From Paulinella micropora (lineage: Eukaryota > Cercozoa > Imbricatea > Euglyphida), in assembly GCA_009731375.1 (NCBI GenBank), contig BJOX01000030.1:828131-892130 (forward strand): a stretch of DNA of 64,000 nt. The letters run 5' to 3'. A model generated the notes under the pieces. It searched no databases. It was not told the origin of the DNA and was given only the letters and a program-made list of their open reading frames with translations. The position numbers were made by a program, and so were the translations under genes. Positions within the stretch are counted from its first letter, which is position 1, and every line of letters starts with the position of its first letter. This document shows, piece after piece, positions 1 to 11,112 of the stretch.

Positions 1-159
1 GGCAGTTCCAACACTTCCAGACGGGCCGGTATGTTCAATGAAAATACTGGTCCAGAAATAGACCGGTATGTTCAATGAAAATACTGGTGGCACCGACGGG
101 AATCGAACTGGCGACAGGGCCCAGATGGTAGAACTTGACCACTGGGCTATCACGGTGTC

Positions 160-162
<3 letters not shown>
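1..162 (-). mobile_element. SINE copy, tRNA-derived, truncated at its tail side
   Basis: Read on the minus strand, this starts with a tRNA-like head carrying box A (TAGCCCAGTGG) and box B (AGTTCGATTCC), the RNA polymerase III internal promoter signals. Two copies of a short segment containing TATTTTCATTGAACATACC follow. The window edge cuts the rest of the body. Full-length relatives lie near 32.7 and 33.7 kb. The tRNA of origin could not be decided. Confidence 0.8.
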
Positions 163-191
<29 letters not shown>

Positions 192-239
192 GGCTTCCTC
201 AGACTATAGCATCAGATCCAGATCCTGGACATGTGCCTC

Positions 240-270
<31 letters not shown>

Positions 271-774
271 TATTATTATTATTATTATTATTATTATCAT
301 CATCATCATCATCACTATTATTATGATGATGATGATGATGACAGCAATAATACTATTATCAAACTAAACATAATCACTGTTTTTCACAATAAGGAAACAA
401 GACAAAAGAAAAAGAAAACAATATTAATATCAACATCACTTTTTTTTTTTTTTTTTCTTGAGCTGTTGCAACAACTAACAAACTCTTTCCCATGCCCATT
501 AAATGAATGAGAAGAGCAAGTAAAATACTCAGTATTAATATGGTTGGTTATTAATTGTCGCAGTTGCTTTCGTACTTTCAAGTCTTGCTTTATCACAATT
601 TTGTTTAACCTCCTACTAACCCAAAAACAGCTGTATCAATTTGGTAACTGACTTTGTTCGAAAAAAAAATTATTGAAATAATTAAATTTGTTTGAATATT
701 AATACAATGTGGAAACATTATTAATATCAATGTTAAAGTATTGGTAAATTGAAATGTTATTATTTTTACTAATT
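163..774. repeat. AAT/ATT microsatellite, SINE tail fragment and AT-rich spacer
   Basis: An (AAT)n run is followed by a 52-bp module at 190-242 that recurs at 36805-36855 and resembles the SINE 3' tail. It therefore looks like the tail of a second SINE subfamily. An (AAT)n/(ATT)n run that can fold back on itself comes next, then ATC/ATG repeats to about 350. The rest, to 774, is AT-rich and no gene is seen. Confidence 0.7.
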
Positions 775-1167
775 CTACTATATCAGACTGAGCACCTTAA
801 CGACCGGCCAAAACCTTTACCGTTGACAATTCACTCTTTTTGACCGGTTCCTTAGATTCTCCTCTGCACCGTTCACGACGTTTCGACTTCACTAACTAGT
901 TTTCGATTTCGTTCAGAAATCAGTGATTTCAAACTATCAAGTCAAGTTCTTTTTAGTTAGACCTTTTCCCCCGATTTCCCGTGACTCTCGGTGGCAACAC
1001 ACACGTTGACTGCGGTAAATTTGTGGACAAGTGTAACTTGGCAACTTCGGAGTGAACGGAAAAGCCGGTTGAATCATTTCAATTTTTTAATTAGTAACTT
1101 ACTAGAAGTCACAAGTTCACATACTATAACTTGATCGATTCAATTATATACTGTTGATGATATCCGA
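775..1167 (+). repeat. Partial, diverged copy of the R repeat
   Basis: It begins with TATCAGACTGAGCAC, like the R copy that starts at 1168, and stays similar for about 170 bp. It then diverges into sequence found nowhere else in the window. It stands directly upstream of the better R copy, as a partial tandem duplication. No coding sequence is seen. Confidence 0.6.
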
Positions 1168-1314
1168 TATCAGACTGAGCACTTTAACGACCTGCCAAAA
1201 CCACTACCGTTGACATTTTACTGTTTTTGACCGGCCCGTTAGATTCTCCTCTGCAAGATGTTTCGATTTCACTAACTAGCTTTCGATTTCGTCCAGGAAT
1301 GACTTCAAACGATT
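1168..1314 (+). repeat. R repeat copy A, first part (continues at 12262)
   Basis: This is the left piece of a roughly 640-bp LTR-like repeat that the Ty3 element splits at 1315. Its last four bases, GATT, recur at 12262-12265. The uninterrupted version lies inverted at 56894-57273, and the junction there reads AAACGATTTAATC when reverse complemented. The repeat begins TATCAGACT and ends CTCACA. A PPT-like G-rich tract precedes the second copy, which suggests an LTR. Confidence 0.75.
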
Positions 1315-2009
1315 TGTATTAAGACCGGAGGTCTACCCTTACGAGCTCAAAGAAAAGTAAAAATGAAATTTAATAATGAACACAACTGGTTCAAAGCTAG
1401 CCTCCACTTCTAAAATAGAAAGGGAAGTCAGATATGAACCCAAACAACAAGCCAAAGGGAAAACACCTGTCAAACCGGAGTGTCCATATGACCGTGTCAA
1501 CTGACACGATGCGTTACGTCCGTAACCTGCACAAATGCCAAAACATGCCCTAAACAACAACCCATACGTGTATTTTCCCTTATTTAGCCATAAATTCCCA
1601 GTCACGGGAAAAAGGCTAAATTTCACGGAAATTCCGTGACTTTTTTTCCAAAACTTCAAACGGTTACTACATGTGCTGTAGAAGGATCGGGTCAACGCTA
1701 TTAATGTGGGAGGTTAATCAATATGGATGCTACACAATTGTGTAATCTGCATCACAAAAACCTTCTCCACGCCGGTAAACGGTCAAGTGTAAAATCTAGA
1801 TTTTAATGTCCTATGGGATCCAAGCTTCCTAGCTTTTCTCCTATATTCCTTATCCTAATACAACATTAAAACCGGATAAATTAATCAGAACCGGAAATGT
1901 AATAAGAATTCATCTTAAAATACATTTAATAACAAGAATTACTTCCAAGAGTAAATTCCCGTAAAGCCCTAATAGCGTAAAAACGATGTAGTATACCGTG
2001 GGTGTTACA
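1315..2009 (-). repeat. 3' LTR of the Ty3/gypsy element
   Basis: 695 bp, nearly identical to 11587-12261, with TG...CA ends. A purine-rich stretch on the minus strand at about 2010-2032 (containing CAAAGGGGTGCTA) abuts it and is the likely polypurine tract. A 118-codon ORF inside has no recognisable product. Confidence 0.93.
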
Positions 2010-2601
2010 TAGCACCCCTTTGCCCTCCTTTGAGATCGCTCGGATCTCAATTCCGGAGTAATACCAACGGAGACTACATCTCGTATAATCTCGTCAGTAC
2101 CGGCTTTTTGGGGAATCCCAGCCGACTGTCCACCACCCCAAGAGCTACCTAGCTCGACCCCTGATCAAATCTTATCAAGAGCCATCCAACGGATTATAGG
2201 CTTGTGCTTCATGTGGGCTAAGTTCCGAGACTTATTGTTGCCCGAAGATCGTGAATCTGACACTCGACCAGCTCACGTCTTCAACCCTACGCGCGCGATT
2301 TCCCCGAAGTCACAGTCCCATAGTCTGACCGACCACCAACCAGACCCTGTCTAATCCGTCAAATGTGAATGGTGCCTTGGCCCTGAAGTCCGAATTGACC
2401 GGACCCCAAAGTCCAGCCCTTAAAACGACGATGGCCTTCTCGCCGAGTTCCTCTCCCGTACCGTGTCCGTAAAGTTTTAATATTGAGTAGGACCCCCAGT
2501 ACAAATTTCCCACACACTATGGTCAATGTGCGCCCAACTTCCCTTTCCCCCGACCCGAATTCCAATTCCTTCTTCCTTCACCCCTTCCGGATGTTTCCTC
2601 C
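2010..2601 (-). other. 3' untranslated region of the Ty3 element with polypurine tract
   Basis: About 590 bp lie between the pol stop and the 3' LTR. Apart from the purine-rich end next to the LTR no feature is seen. Short ORFs here on both strands overlap and show no family resemblance. Confidence 0.6.
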
Positions 2602-5600
2602 CTACTGGCTCGGATGCTTCTTCCCCCGCACCGTTTCGGTAGCGTGTGCACCCCCGATTAGCCTTAAGTCCACCCCGCTCTGTTTGAGCATGTCCCAAAT
2701 CTTCTGCGGAATGTGCCCATCGTGTAACTCGAAGGGGCAATCAAACACTCCCCTCGGCCACGCCGATATGGTCCATGCCTCGTGATTCCTGTCCGCCTTC
2801 CGTGAGGCCGGATCTACCTTGGCATCCCATACTTCCCTATTTGCAGCATCCCACCACACCGGGACATACTCGCGGTACATCCGGTTCTCAACCGTATCTT
2901 TATCCCAAGACCGGTAGAACTGCAGCATAGGCGGAAGGTTCTTAAGCGCACTTTCCGACGATCGAGTCTTCCTCGAGTCCTTCGCCAGTCCCACTACCTT
3001 CATTACAAAAAGAGTACCCTTGTCCCCCTTTGCAACGAATCTAGTTGGGGGTCTGACAAGATAGAACTGATTCAGAACCCAGTTCATCCCCAGTGTCTTA
3101 TTACCCTCCTTCCATAACTTGTGCTTGACATCCACCTGCNNNNNNNNNNTATCCACCTGCGAGTGCTCAATAGGCTCCTCCGGCTCCGCCTGCACTTCCG
3201 TTTTCCTACGCTTCCCCGGTCTACTTCCTGGTTCCGAGTAAATCAGATCATTATCCGCCGCCCGCTTCGCCGCCTCTGTGGGTGGCTTGCGACTCGCATC
3301 TGACCCCTTCCCCGCGACCTCAGGCCCTTTGGAGCTTCCCCGGCCGACGCCCTCTTCAGGGGCCCGTGCCTTCCTCTCCCCCTGGCCCTTCCGGTCCCCG
3401 GGCTTCCCACCATCGGGTTCCTTATCCGTTACCAACTTAGGAGGGTCTTGAAACTCTCCCTTTTCCCTGACGAGCGCTTCCTGGAGCGTCTCGTTTTCCA
3501 TTAAGAACGGATCGTACTTAATGAGGCGTCGAACATTAACAATCTTGTTCTCCCCCCTGCCTCTTATCCGATAGTTAAACGGCCCTGTCTGCTGCACCAC
3601 CTGATAGGGCCCCTTCCAGTGCACAAACATCTTCGATGATATGCCCTTCGGAACCTGTGGGTAGTACAACATGACAATGTCCCCTGGCTTGTACGTCACC
3701 ATAGACAAGTCCTGCTCCAAGGGTTCTTTGCTTAGCTGGCGAGTCTGTTCCGCCAGCCTTGCTTGCCGCACCGCTTGCATGGCCTCCATCGAGACCCGCA
3801 TACGAACCCCCCAGAGCTCATCCTCGTCCAGCGCCAGCGCAGGTGCATCCTGATATATCAAGTGTTGGGGCATCACCGGCTCCTGCCCGTACACCACCTG
3901 ATACGGGGATCTACATTCCGCCCCCGCTCCAAGAGCTTTCGATGGCATCGCGTTCATTGCGAACACAAAGCTTGGGACCACCTCCCTCCACAAGAGGCAG
4001 TAGGTCCTTAGAGCCGACTTGAGCGGCCTATGTACCCGCTCCATCTTGCCATTAGCTCTCGGATTGTACGGTGTAACGTACTGCCAGTGGACCCCGTAAT
4101 ACTTCGCGAGCCTTGCCATCAGCTCGTTGTCAAAGGCTGGCCCCTTATCTGAGCAAATCGTCTTGGGGACCCCTACCAAACATAGGATCCGATCAATCAG
4201 CTCCCTGGCTGTCGTCTCCGCCGTCGTGTCCGGCACTGGTATCGCCCAGACGTAATTGCTCGCCCTATCAATGACCGTCATCAAGAACCTATCCTTCGCC
4301 GGCCCCACCGGCGGCAACGGCCCCACGTGGTCCACATGCAGGAACTCAAAGAGCCTTTCCAGCAGTGTAAATTTCCCAACCGGGATTTTCCCTTCCACTG
4401 GGTGTTTCTTGTTCATCTGACAGGTCGTGCAGCCCTTGACCCTCTTCTTAATGAACTTATCCATCCCTTCCCAACAGAATCGCCTCTTGATAATCCACTG
4501 CGTCCTCTGTACCCCCGGGTGATTAACCAACGGGACTACGTGTGACGCTACGTAGATCATCTGCCTCAATTTGGCTGGGACCCATAAGACCCACTTTTCC
4601 GGGTTCTTGGCCGTCTCCGGTGTCTTGCCTGTGTACCACAGGAGGCCATCCTTCCATGCCAGAGTCTTGAGCTGTGATCGGATTTTCTCCGTCAACAACA
4701 ACTCATCCCCCGCCAAAAAGTACTGGATCAAGTCCTTGTACCCATTATCGGCCCTCTGGCATTGCCTCCATGCTTCCACTGACGCGATACGCACTGTACC
4801 GTCCTCTACCTGGATTCCCACTTGAGGCCTGGAATCCGGCCCCGACCCCTCCGAAGCCCTCACCGGCTCTGTAGAGGCCACCTCCGGCTCTGGAGCCGTT
4901 TCCACGCCCGGGTCTTCCACGTAGGTTCGGACGGCCGGTGCCGCGTGCCCCTGGCAACAATAGCACTCATGCTCCGCCTTATCCTCATCCAGAATAGCGG
5001 CTTTATCGGCCTCGTATTCCTTCAGGCGTTGCAAGGCCTCCTCTACAAAATGCTCCGTACAGCACTCTGTCTGGCCAACCTCCCGTTCCAACTGAGTCAT
5101 CATGACCTTCCTATATTCCCCCCTCTTTGCCTCCATCACCCTAGGCTCCTTTCTGCTAGACCCCGGATGAGCCTTACTAGCATAGAAGACCATGTTCGCC
5201 GGCAAGATATCCTTTTGATCCGTCCTCAATGCCAAGTCCTCAAACTCGTCCATCTGCTGCATCGCAGCCAGACATGCGGATGGAGTTGAGTAATTGACTC
5301 TTGACAAAGAGTCGGCCACAATATTCTTCTTGCCGGGAATGTACTTGACGGTGAAGTCATAGCACGCTAGCAAAGCCTGCCATCTGGCCAGCCTGCCCGT
5401 GCAATCGTTCGTCATCAACCACATAAGGTTCTGGTGGTCCGTTCTTACCACGATGTCCCGCGACCCCCACAAGTATTCCCTGAGTCTTATAAACGACCAA
5501 ACCACCGCCAAGGCTTCCCTCTGCCTTGTACAGTAGTTCTGTTCCGCCCTGTTGAGCTTCCGGCTCAAATACATGATCGGCCGTAAGACCCCTTTGTCAT

Positions 5601-8600
5601 CGTATTGCTGTAGGACCGCCCCGATCGCATACTTAGACGCATCGGTGTCCAGCACATACTGCTTATCCACATCCGGCATCATCAAGATGCAATCCTTGTT
5701 ATACTTGGGATCACGAGTCAACATTTCCTTAATGAACTCGAACGTCTCCTCCTGTTTAGACGTCCATTCTCGCATGTCGCCTTTTAGGTACAGCTCTCTT
5801 AACGGTTTGACCGTCTCCGACCAATTCGGAAAGAACTGACTGTAATATTGCGCAAGCGCAATGAAGGAGAACAACTCCGACCGCGTCTGAGGCCGCTTAA
5901 TGCCTTCCACAGCATCCCTCTTCTTAGCCGCAATCGCTACTGTCCCGTTCGAGATATCATATCCTAAGTATGTAACCTGCCGGGTGGCAAAGTGGCACTT
6001 GTCCAAGTTCACCTTGAGACCAAACTCTCTCACCCGTCGGAAAACATCCTGTATATGGGCCAGGTGTTCCTCCATGGTATTGGAGTAGATAATAATATCA
6101 TCTATGTAACAGAAAGCGTAATCCTTCGCCCTCTGTTCATATCTCTCCATAAACCCACCTGCCCGTTTATCCTCAAACTGTCGTCCGAGCATTTTCTGCA
6201 CCGCTGCCTGAAACATGCCCGGTGAATTCCTCAGACCCATTGGCAATACCTTCCATCGGTATAGCGTCATTCCCACTACAAACGCCGTAAGCCACCTGCT
6301 CTTTCTGCTGAGCGGGATCTGCCAGAACCCATTCTTGAGGTCCAATACCGAGTAAAATTTTGCGTGTTTTAACTTGCGCATAAAGTCATCGATCTTGGGC
6401 AGCGGGTACCGCTCACCCTCGATGATCTTGTTAGCCCGATAGTAATTCACACAAAACCTCAGCGCTCCATCCGGCTTTGGAACCATGCGTACATGCGACG
6501 AAATCGGGGAGTCCGAAAACTCCGTGAAATCATCCGCCTGTAACTCCTCCGCCTTCTCCTGGGCAATACTTTCCTCCTTACAGCCCAGGACAGACCTCCT
6601 AGAGGCATGCGTGATATTCATCCCCGGAATCTTCCTGAGATGGGCCTCAAAATGCTTGACCGTCCCCGGCCTAGGCGGATCAAAGATCTCCCTCTCCTTA
6701 GCCATCACCTTCTGAAGGCTCTCAAGATGCTTTTCATTTCCTTTCCAATCCGCCCGCATCCGAGCCATTTTATCCTCCCATGACTGGGCATCCTTCCGAT
6801 CCCTAAGTTCGGGTGCCTCAGCCATGTCCGACCACGCATCCTCCACCAGGCCATCCTCGGAGGGCATTTCCACCTCCTTCTGATGGTATTTGACTTCCGA
6901 AAACTCATCCCATTTCCCAAGGTTCGCCATCCGATCCAGAATCAACGCATACTGGATAGGCGCCCTTTTCGTGTAAAACCCTGTGAAGCACGTGAACGCT
7001 TGTTCCCGTATCTTCTGAAGGTCACACCCTTTAAGTGAGTTCCGATATGCCAACCCCTGTTCCCTAGTGCCTAATCTACATGCAATCACCAAATGTTGCT
7101 TCCTAGATGGCACCGGGATCGGGTAATCCACCATCCGGTCCAAAACCTCATCCGCCCACAACGCTTTTTCATGGAACGGTAAGATCATAGAAAACGGTTT
7201 ATCACCCTCGAAATATTTCGTGAGCAATTTCGCCGTCTCTCCCGAATTCCGCGGACAAAGAGGTTTGTCACCCCACATGCCCTCTACAAAATTACCGATC
7301 TCATCCTCCGTTCCACCCGTTGAAAGCCGCGCTTCCATTAGCGGCTCAAACAACGGCCTGTTGTTCTGTGATGCCTTTGCATGGAAGCAGTACCGGTTCT
7401 GAAGGAACACATAAGGCCCCTTCTTACCATCCCTGAACCTGTCCATCCCTGCTCCCATTTCCTTTTTAAGTTCTTCAATTGCGCAGGCCATAATCTGAGC
7501 ACACCGGCCCTGAATTAAGTCCTCCACTGTTGCCTTGTCCCATCGTCGAACAGCCTTCCCAGCCTTTCCCGCTAGCCCGCGGTACTCCGGTTGGAAATCC
7601 TTATAATAATTGTCCAACGCTGTGTGCTGATATGGCTTTGGTATAACCAACTGCACCTTAGCGTGCCGCGCAATTGCGTGTGGGTCCTTACCTTTAGTCG
7701 CCACTGGCTTGGTAGATGATACTGCGTAAGTATCGACATGAAAGAGAGGAACTGCTGTCCGCCCTCTTACCATATCCTCCGCATCATCCTCACTAATTCC
7801 ATAGTGCACCAAACCCGACCGGCAGTCAATTAATGTACTCATCCTATTGAGCTGCTTGAACCCGATCAGCAAACCTCCCGAATATTGCGGACAGACATAG
7901 AACTGAATATTAAAGGACTTACCGGAGTAGAGTGTCAATACCACCGTTCCCGTAACCTCCGCTCTCGCCTTTCCATTCACTCCTTCTATGCTCCCCTTCA
8001 TAGGCAACATGTTTTTATCCAACCACGCCTTATTAGCCGTTATGAAGCCCGCGCCCGCGATATTAATATTAGCCAACGTATCATTGGCCATATCGCATGC
8101 ACTCTCCAGGTCCACACAGTAAACCTGAGTAATGCATAACGCATGTTCCGGCATCTCAATAGCCTCCAGGCGTTCCCTCACGTCAGATAGAAGAACAAGA
8201 CTGTTATTTAAATCTTTCCGATCCGACAAACCACTCTTGATGAATCCTTCACCAAAAGCAGTATGGTTTGATCTTCCGGCCTTCCTTTCTTTCATCCCAG
8301 CCGTCGCCTTTTTTCTGGGTTTAATTTTCCTCACCCTCCAAGGCACCGGCTTGGCCTTCCAATCGGGCTCCGGAATGATAGAAACTTTTTTATCAAACCT
8401 AACCGTTGGAACCGGTAAAATATTGAAAGTAGGTTGAGATTTTCGCGGTACGTTAGTAACAACTTTTTTATTTATAATATTAACTTGTCTGGCCTTCCCG
8501 GGCCCTACATTTCCCCCATTTTCACCACGTTTTCCCCGTTCAATCGTTACCTGCATCACAGAACCATCCATTCCATGAGTAGGATCATGACTCCTGTGAG

Positions 8601-8742
8601 AAGGATTACCCGTCGGAATTGCCTTTGCTTCCTGCCCCTCCGCCTCAGCTGTCGGCAAAGTCGTCTTCGTGAAAGGCATCCTCGCCTGCCACACGACAAC
8701 ATCCTCATCAGTAATCACTGATGTTTCCAATTCATTTTCCAA
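2602..8742 (-). CDS. pol: Pol polyprotein: protease-like, RT, RNase H, integrase and C-terminal module
   Basis: 2046 codons from ATG at 8742. Residues about 200-310 look like a retropepsin fold, with LLIGFKQL near the end, but the usual D-S/T-G active site is not evident. Reverse transcriptase spans about 750-960, with YIDD at 879-882. RNase H spans about 1025-1150 (LDTDASKY to ADSLSR). Integrase follows, with an HHCC-like region (ending GCTTCQMN) and catalytic D1471, D1532 and E1568, a classic D,D(35)E spacing. Next come an SH3-like segment (GDIVMLYY) and a charged linker. The last roughly 150 residues form an extra domain with a P-x-W-W-D motif. Pol starts 34 bp after the gag stop in another frame. 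The 10-N gap at 3140-3149 makes the frame across it arbitrary. Confidence 0.93.
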   Translation of the reverse strand: MENELETSVITDEDVVVWQARMPFTKTTLPTAEAEGQEAKAIPTGNPSHRSHDPTHGMDGSVMQVTIERGKRGENGGNVGPGKARQVNIINKKVVTNVPRKSQPTFNILPVPTVRFDKKVSIIPEPDWKAKPVPWRVRKIKPRKKATAGMKERKAGRSNHTAFGEGFIKSGLSDRKDLNNSLVLLSDVRERLEAIEMPEHALCITQVYCVDLESACDMANDTLANINIAGAGFITANKAWLDKNMLPMKGSIEGVNGKARAEVTGTVVLTLYSGKSFNIQFYVCPQYSGGLLIGFKQLNRMSTLIDCRSGLVHYGISEDDAEDMVRGRTAVPLFHVDTYAVSSTKPVATKGKDPHAIARHAKVQLVIPKPYQHTALDNYYKDFQPEYRGLAGKAGKAVRRWDKATVEDLIQGRCAQIMACAIEELKKEMGAGMDRFRDGKKGPYVFLQNRYCFHAKASQNNRPLFEPLMEARLSTGGTEDEIGNFVEGMWGDKPLCPRNSGETAKLLTKYFEGDKPFSMILPFHEKALWADEVLDRMVDYPIPVPSRKQHLVIACRLGTREQGLAYRNSLKGCDLQKIREQAFTCFTGFYTKRAPIQYALILDRMANLGKWDEFSEVKYHQKEVEMPSEDGLVEDAWSDMAEAPELRDRKDAQSWEDKMARMRADWKGNEKHLESLQKVMAKEREIFDPPRPGTVKHFEAHLRKIPGMNITHASRRSVLGCKEESIAQEKAEELQADDFTEFSDSPISSHVRMVPKPDGALRFCVNYYRANKIIEGERYPLPKIDDFMRKLKHAKFYSVLDLKNGFWQIPLSRKSRWLTAFVVGMTLYRWKVLPMGLRNSPGMFQAAVQKMLGRQFEDKRAGGFMERYEQRAKDYAFCYIDDIIIYSNTMEEHLAHIQDVFRRVREFGLKVNLDKCHFATRQVTYLGYDISNGTVAIAAKKRDAVEGIKRPQTRSELFSFIALAQYYSQFFPNWSETVKPLRELYLKGDMREWTSKQEETFEFIKEMLTRDPKYNKDCILMMPDVDKQYVLDTDASKYAIGAVLQQYDDKGVLRPIMYLSRKLNRAEQNYCTRQREALAVVWSFIRLREYLWGSRDIVVRTDHQNLMWLMTNDCTGRLARWQALLACYDFTVKYIPGKKNIVADSLSRVNYSTPSACLAAMQQMDEFEDLALRTDQKDILPANMVFYASKAHPGSSRKEPRVMEAKRGEYRKVMMTQLEREVGQTECCTEHFVEEALQRLKEYEADKAAILDEDKAEHECYCCQGHAAPAVRTYVEDPGVETAPEPEVASTEPVRASEGSGPDSRPQVGIQVEDGTVRIASVEAWRQCQRADNGYKDLIQYFLAGDELLLTEKIRSQLKTLAWKDGLLWYTGKTPETAKNPEKWVLWVPAKLRQMIYVASHVVPLVNHPGVQRTQWIIKRRFCWEGMDKFIKKRVKGCTTCQMNKKHPVEGKIPVGKFTLLERLFEFLHVDHVGPLPPVGPAKDRFLMTVIDRASNYVWAIPVPDTTAETTARELIDRILCLVGVPKTICSDKGPAFDNELMARLAKYYGVHWQYVTPYNPRANGKMERVHRPLKSALRTYCLLWREVVPSFVFAMNAMPSKALGAGAECRSPYQVVYGQEPVMPQHLIYQDAPALALDEDELWGVRMRVSMEAMQAVRQARLAEQTRQLSKEPLEQDLSMVTYKPGDIVMLYYPQVPKGISSKMFVHWKGPYQVVQQTGPFNYRIRGRGENKIVNVRRLIKYDPFLMENETLQEALVREKGEFQDPPKLVTDKEPDGGKPGDRKGQGERKARAPEEGVGRGSSKGPEVAGKGSDASRKPPTEAAKRAADNDLIYSEPGSRPGKRRKTEVQAEPEEPIEHSQVDXXXXQVDVKHKLWKEGNKTLGMNWVLNQFYLVRPPTRFVAKGDKGTLFVMKVVGLAKDSRKTRSSESALKNLPPMLQFYRSWDKDTVENRMYREYVPVWWDAANREVWDAKVDPASRKADRNHEAWTISAWPRGVFDCPFELHDGHIPQKIWDMLKQSGVDLRLIGGAHATETVRGKKHPSQ

Positions 8743-8776
8743 CTGGTTCTTACAAGTCCGAAATTCCTCCCCCTCC

Positions 8777-11112
8777 TCACGGAGCCTTCCTCCTCTGCTT
8801 CGCTCTTTGAAGCTGCCGCAACTTTAGCTTTCTTGGAGGGCCGGCCGCTGTCCTTCTTACCGCCCCATCGCTTCTTTCCCCTGAAGCCCCGCCGCGGCCA
8901 CGGCCTCCACGCCCTCCTCTGCCTCCACGGCTACCTCCCTCCCGCAAGGACTTGACCGTTTTATCATATTCCTCCAGTCGATCCTTAACAAGACGTCGAA
9001 CAGTTTTGTTCTTGATCACCAGCGCGTCTTGATTGCGGATGGCTCTGACTATTGTCCATATGGATTGGCTATCGTTTGCAGCATTCAACTGCGTTTCCAA
9101 GTTCTTCCAATCCGCCTCCTTGTCAGAGTGTAGCCCAAAGCACTTATCCTTCTTCGGGCACCTGTAGCCCTTGAAGTAGTAGTCAAAGCAAAGCTTGCGA
9201 CTTCCCTTGTACGTGGAACTAGAAGAACCCCCACCCTTTGGTTTTAAGCCCTTCGGGGGAGCGATATGTTCATCGCTGGTCTCTTCTTCGTCCTCTTCCT
9301 CCTCCTCCTCCTGCTTCCGTAAGGGTTTTCCATAACCCCCTTTAGCAATAGTAGGAATACGGCGTCTCACAGCCCCCCCGCTGGACTGGATAGCAGCTGC
9401 TTTCCCCACAGGTTTTTCCTCCTCCTGTTAGGTCCCGGCTGCAACCGCAAACGCTTTCATCCCATCCGAGGAGAGTAGCGTGTCATCCCACGTTCTCACG
9501 GCCTTCAGGAAGTCCCCCCACATATCTCTAGGACTTTGATAATCGTCCTGAAAAGTCTTCCATGCAGGGGACGCGTCCGTCGTGAAATCGACATTGTCCG
9601 GGATTTAGCCTCCCATTTGCCCTCCGGCCATGCTTTCGTAATGACCCGGAAGACACATGGATCATGCTGATTGATCCTCGCCATGACATGTCCGATGAAA
9701 CGTTTGAGGCTGATGAAGAACGCATTGTCCGTCTTCAGATTCTCAATCACCCTCAGAAAAGCCCCCCTCACCCTCATCGGCTTCCTGCTCGTCGTTGCCA
9801 ACGCATTTCCAACCACCGTGGAAATGTGTCCCGTCAGCATAATCTCGCTAGTCAAATCCCAATGACTTCCGTATTGAACGAGCAAAGCAATGAGAGCGTG
9901 CATCATTGCGTGCAGTTTGGATATTTTTACGGACCCCGTTTCCGCATAATGATCCCTATCCTGCACCACCTTTTCAATGCCCTTGTTGATATTGTCCACC
10001 GTCAAGTACTCCATAAGGTCCGTATCCGTACATTGTCGGAGAATATCAACCATTGTCATGGGCGATTCAAAATTGCTCTCCCCCATATACTTACAGAGCA
10101 AATTGATCCCCTTACGCAACCATGGCGAGGTCATATACGGCCAACAGTTTACCTGACGCGTAAACCATATTGCCGGTTTTTGATCCCCCTTAGAACCCGG
10201 AGCAAATGCAACAGGTAGGAACTTTTTGTAAAAAGTCGCCATCCTTTTCCTTTCCTGTTCATAACGCTTCATCGGATCCAAAGGATCATCCTCATCCCTT
10301 TTCTTGATTTCCGCGTATCTCCCCTCCCATGCTGCGTATTTTTCCACGCAAACCTCAATGGCTTTCACCACCTCCATGAGGTACAAGAGATACCGGTACA
10401 AGTTCTCGTAAGCCTGCTCCGTTGCTACCAGCAAAATCACAGCGTCCGGCACTGTAGCCGCAGACGTCCTGAGCTTGGTAGTTGCCAGTGCAGCCGTCTC
10501 TGCTTCCTTTAGCAGATCACGCAGGCTCCTGTTGGCATTAGTTGACAACGAATTCTTTTCTGTCATCAACTCCAACTTCCCCATGAAGCCTTCGATATGG
10601 ATTAGGTCATACACGTCCGGTGTCTTTTTCCCCCACACCTTTGTGTCCTTCATCCATTTTGCTTCCTTCATCTTGTCCTTGGCAGCCTCCCAATTCTTAA
10701 CTGCCTTGCCAAAGGCATTGGCTGCCATAGGGAACACCTCATCCTCGAAGAAAGTCTTCGCCAAGGCCACGTCAAAAGTATCCCCTTTCGCAGGGTCCTT
10801 TCTGACTGAGCTGTACCATTCCTCGCTCCAAGTGTCCTTAACTTCAGTCCCTGTCATTAGGAACTGGACATCAAAAAGCTCAGAAGGGATAGGAGTTGGA
10901 TAATAATCCTCATCCCCATTCTGGAACCTTGCATGTCCTACCATCTGCAGTTCATGGAGGTGCAAAGACACGAATGTCCTTGCCATCATCCTCCTAACTT
11001 GCATAGGTACCAAAGTTTTGAGCTTAGGTTCACTAGGTGAGTAGCCAGTGAAAGCAAAAGTGGCTGAATGCCAACCCCATTTTGCCAAATCACTCGACTC
11101 TCGCTTCACCAT
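8777..11112 (-). pseudogene. gag: Gag with CCCH zinc finger, one frameshift and one in-frame stop
   Basis: The first part, 11112-9505, reads as a 535-codon alpha-helical capsid-like protein. At about 9605, in an A run, the reading frame shifts. The new frame (DFTTDASPAWKTFQDDYQS) runs to an in-frame TAA near 9430 and then continues to 8777. The final segment is basic and RGG-rich. It carries a C-x9-C-x5-C-x3-H finger (CFDYYFKGYRC, then CFGLH) in the place where retroviral Gag normally has CCHC knuckles. A GRGG-type stretch follows. The start at 11112 is the first ATG after the leader. The finger is presumed to bind RNA. Confidence 0.8.

Noticed and set aside
120-140. Functional tRNA gene suggested by boxes A and B
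   Set aside because: The acceptor stem does not pair well, the same sequence recurs with SINE bodies and AAT tails, and several copies are truncated in the head.
68-367. 99-codon ORF with poly-Asn and poly-Ile
   Set aside because: It reads through the SINE head and AAT/ATT repeats; the same peptide start recurs in every SINE copy.
1339-1695. 118-codon ORF in the 3' LTR
   Set aside because: It lies within LTR sequence, shows no family resemblance and is disrupted in the other LTR.
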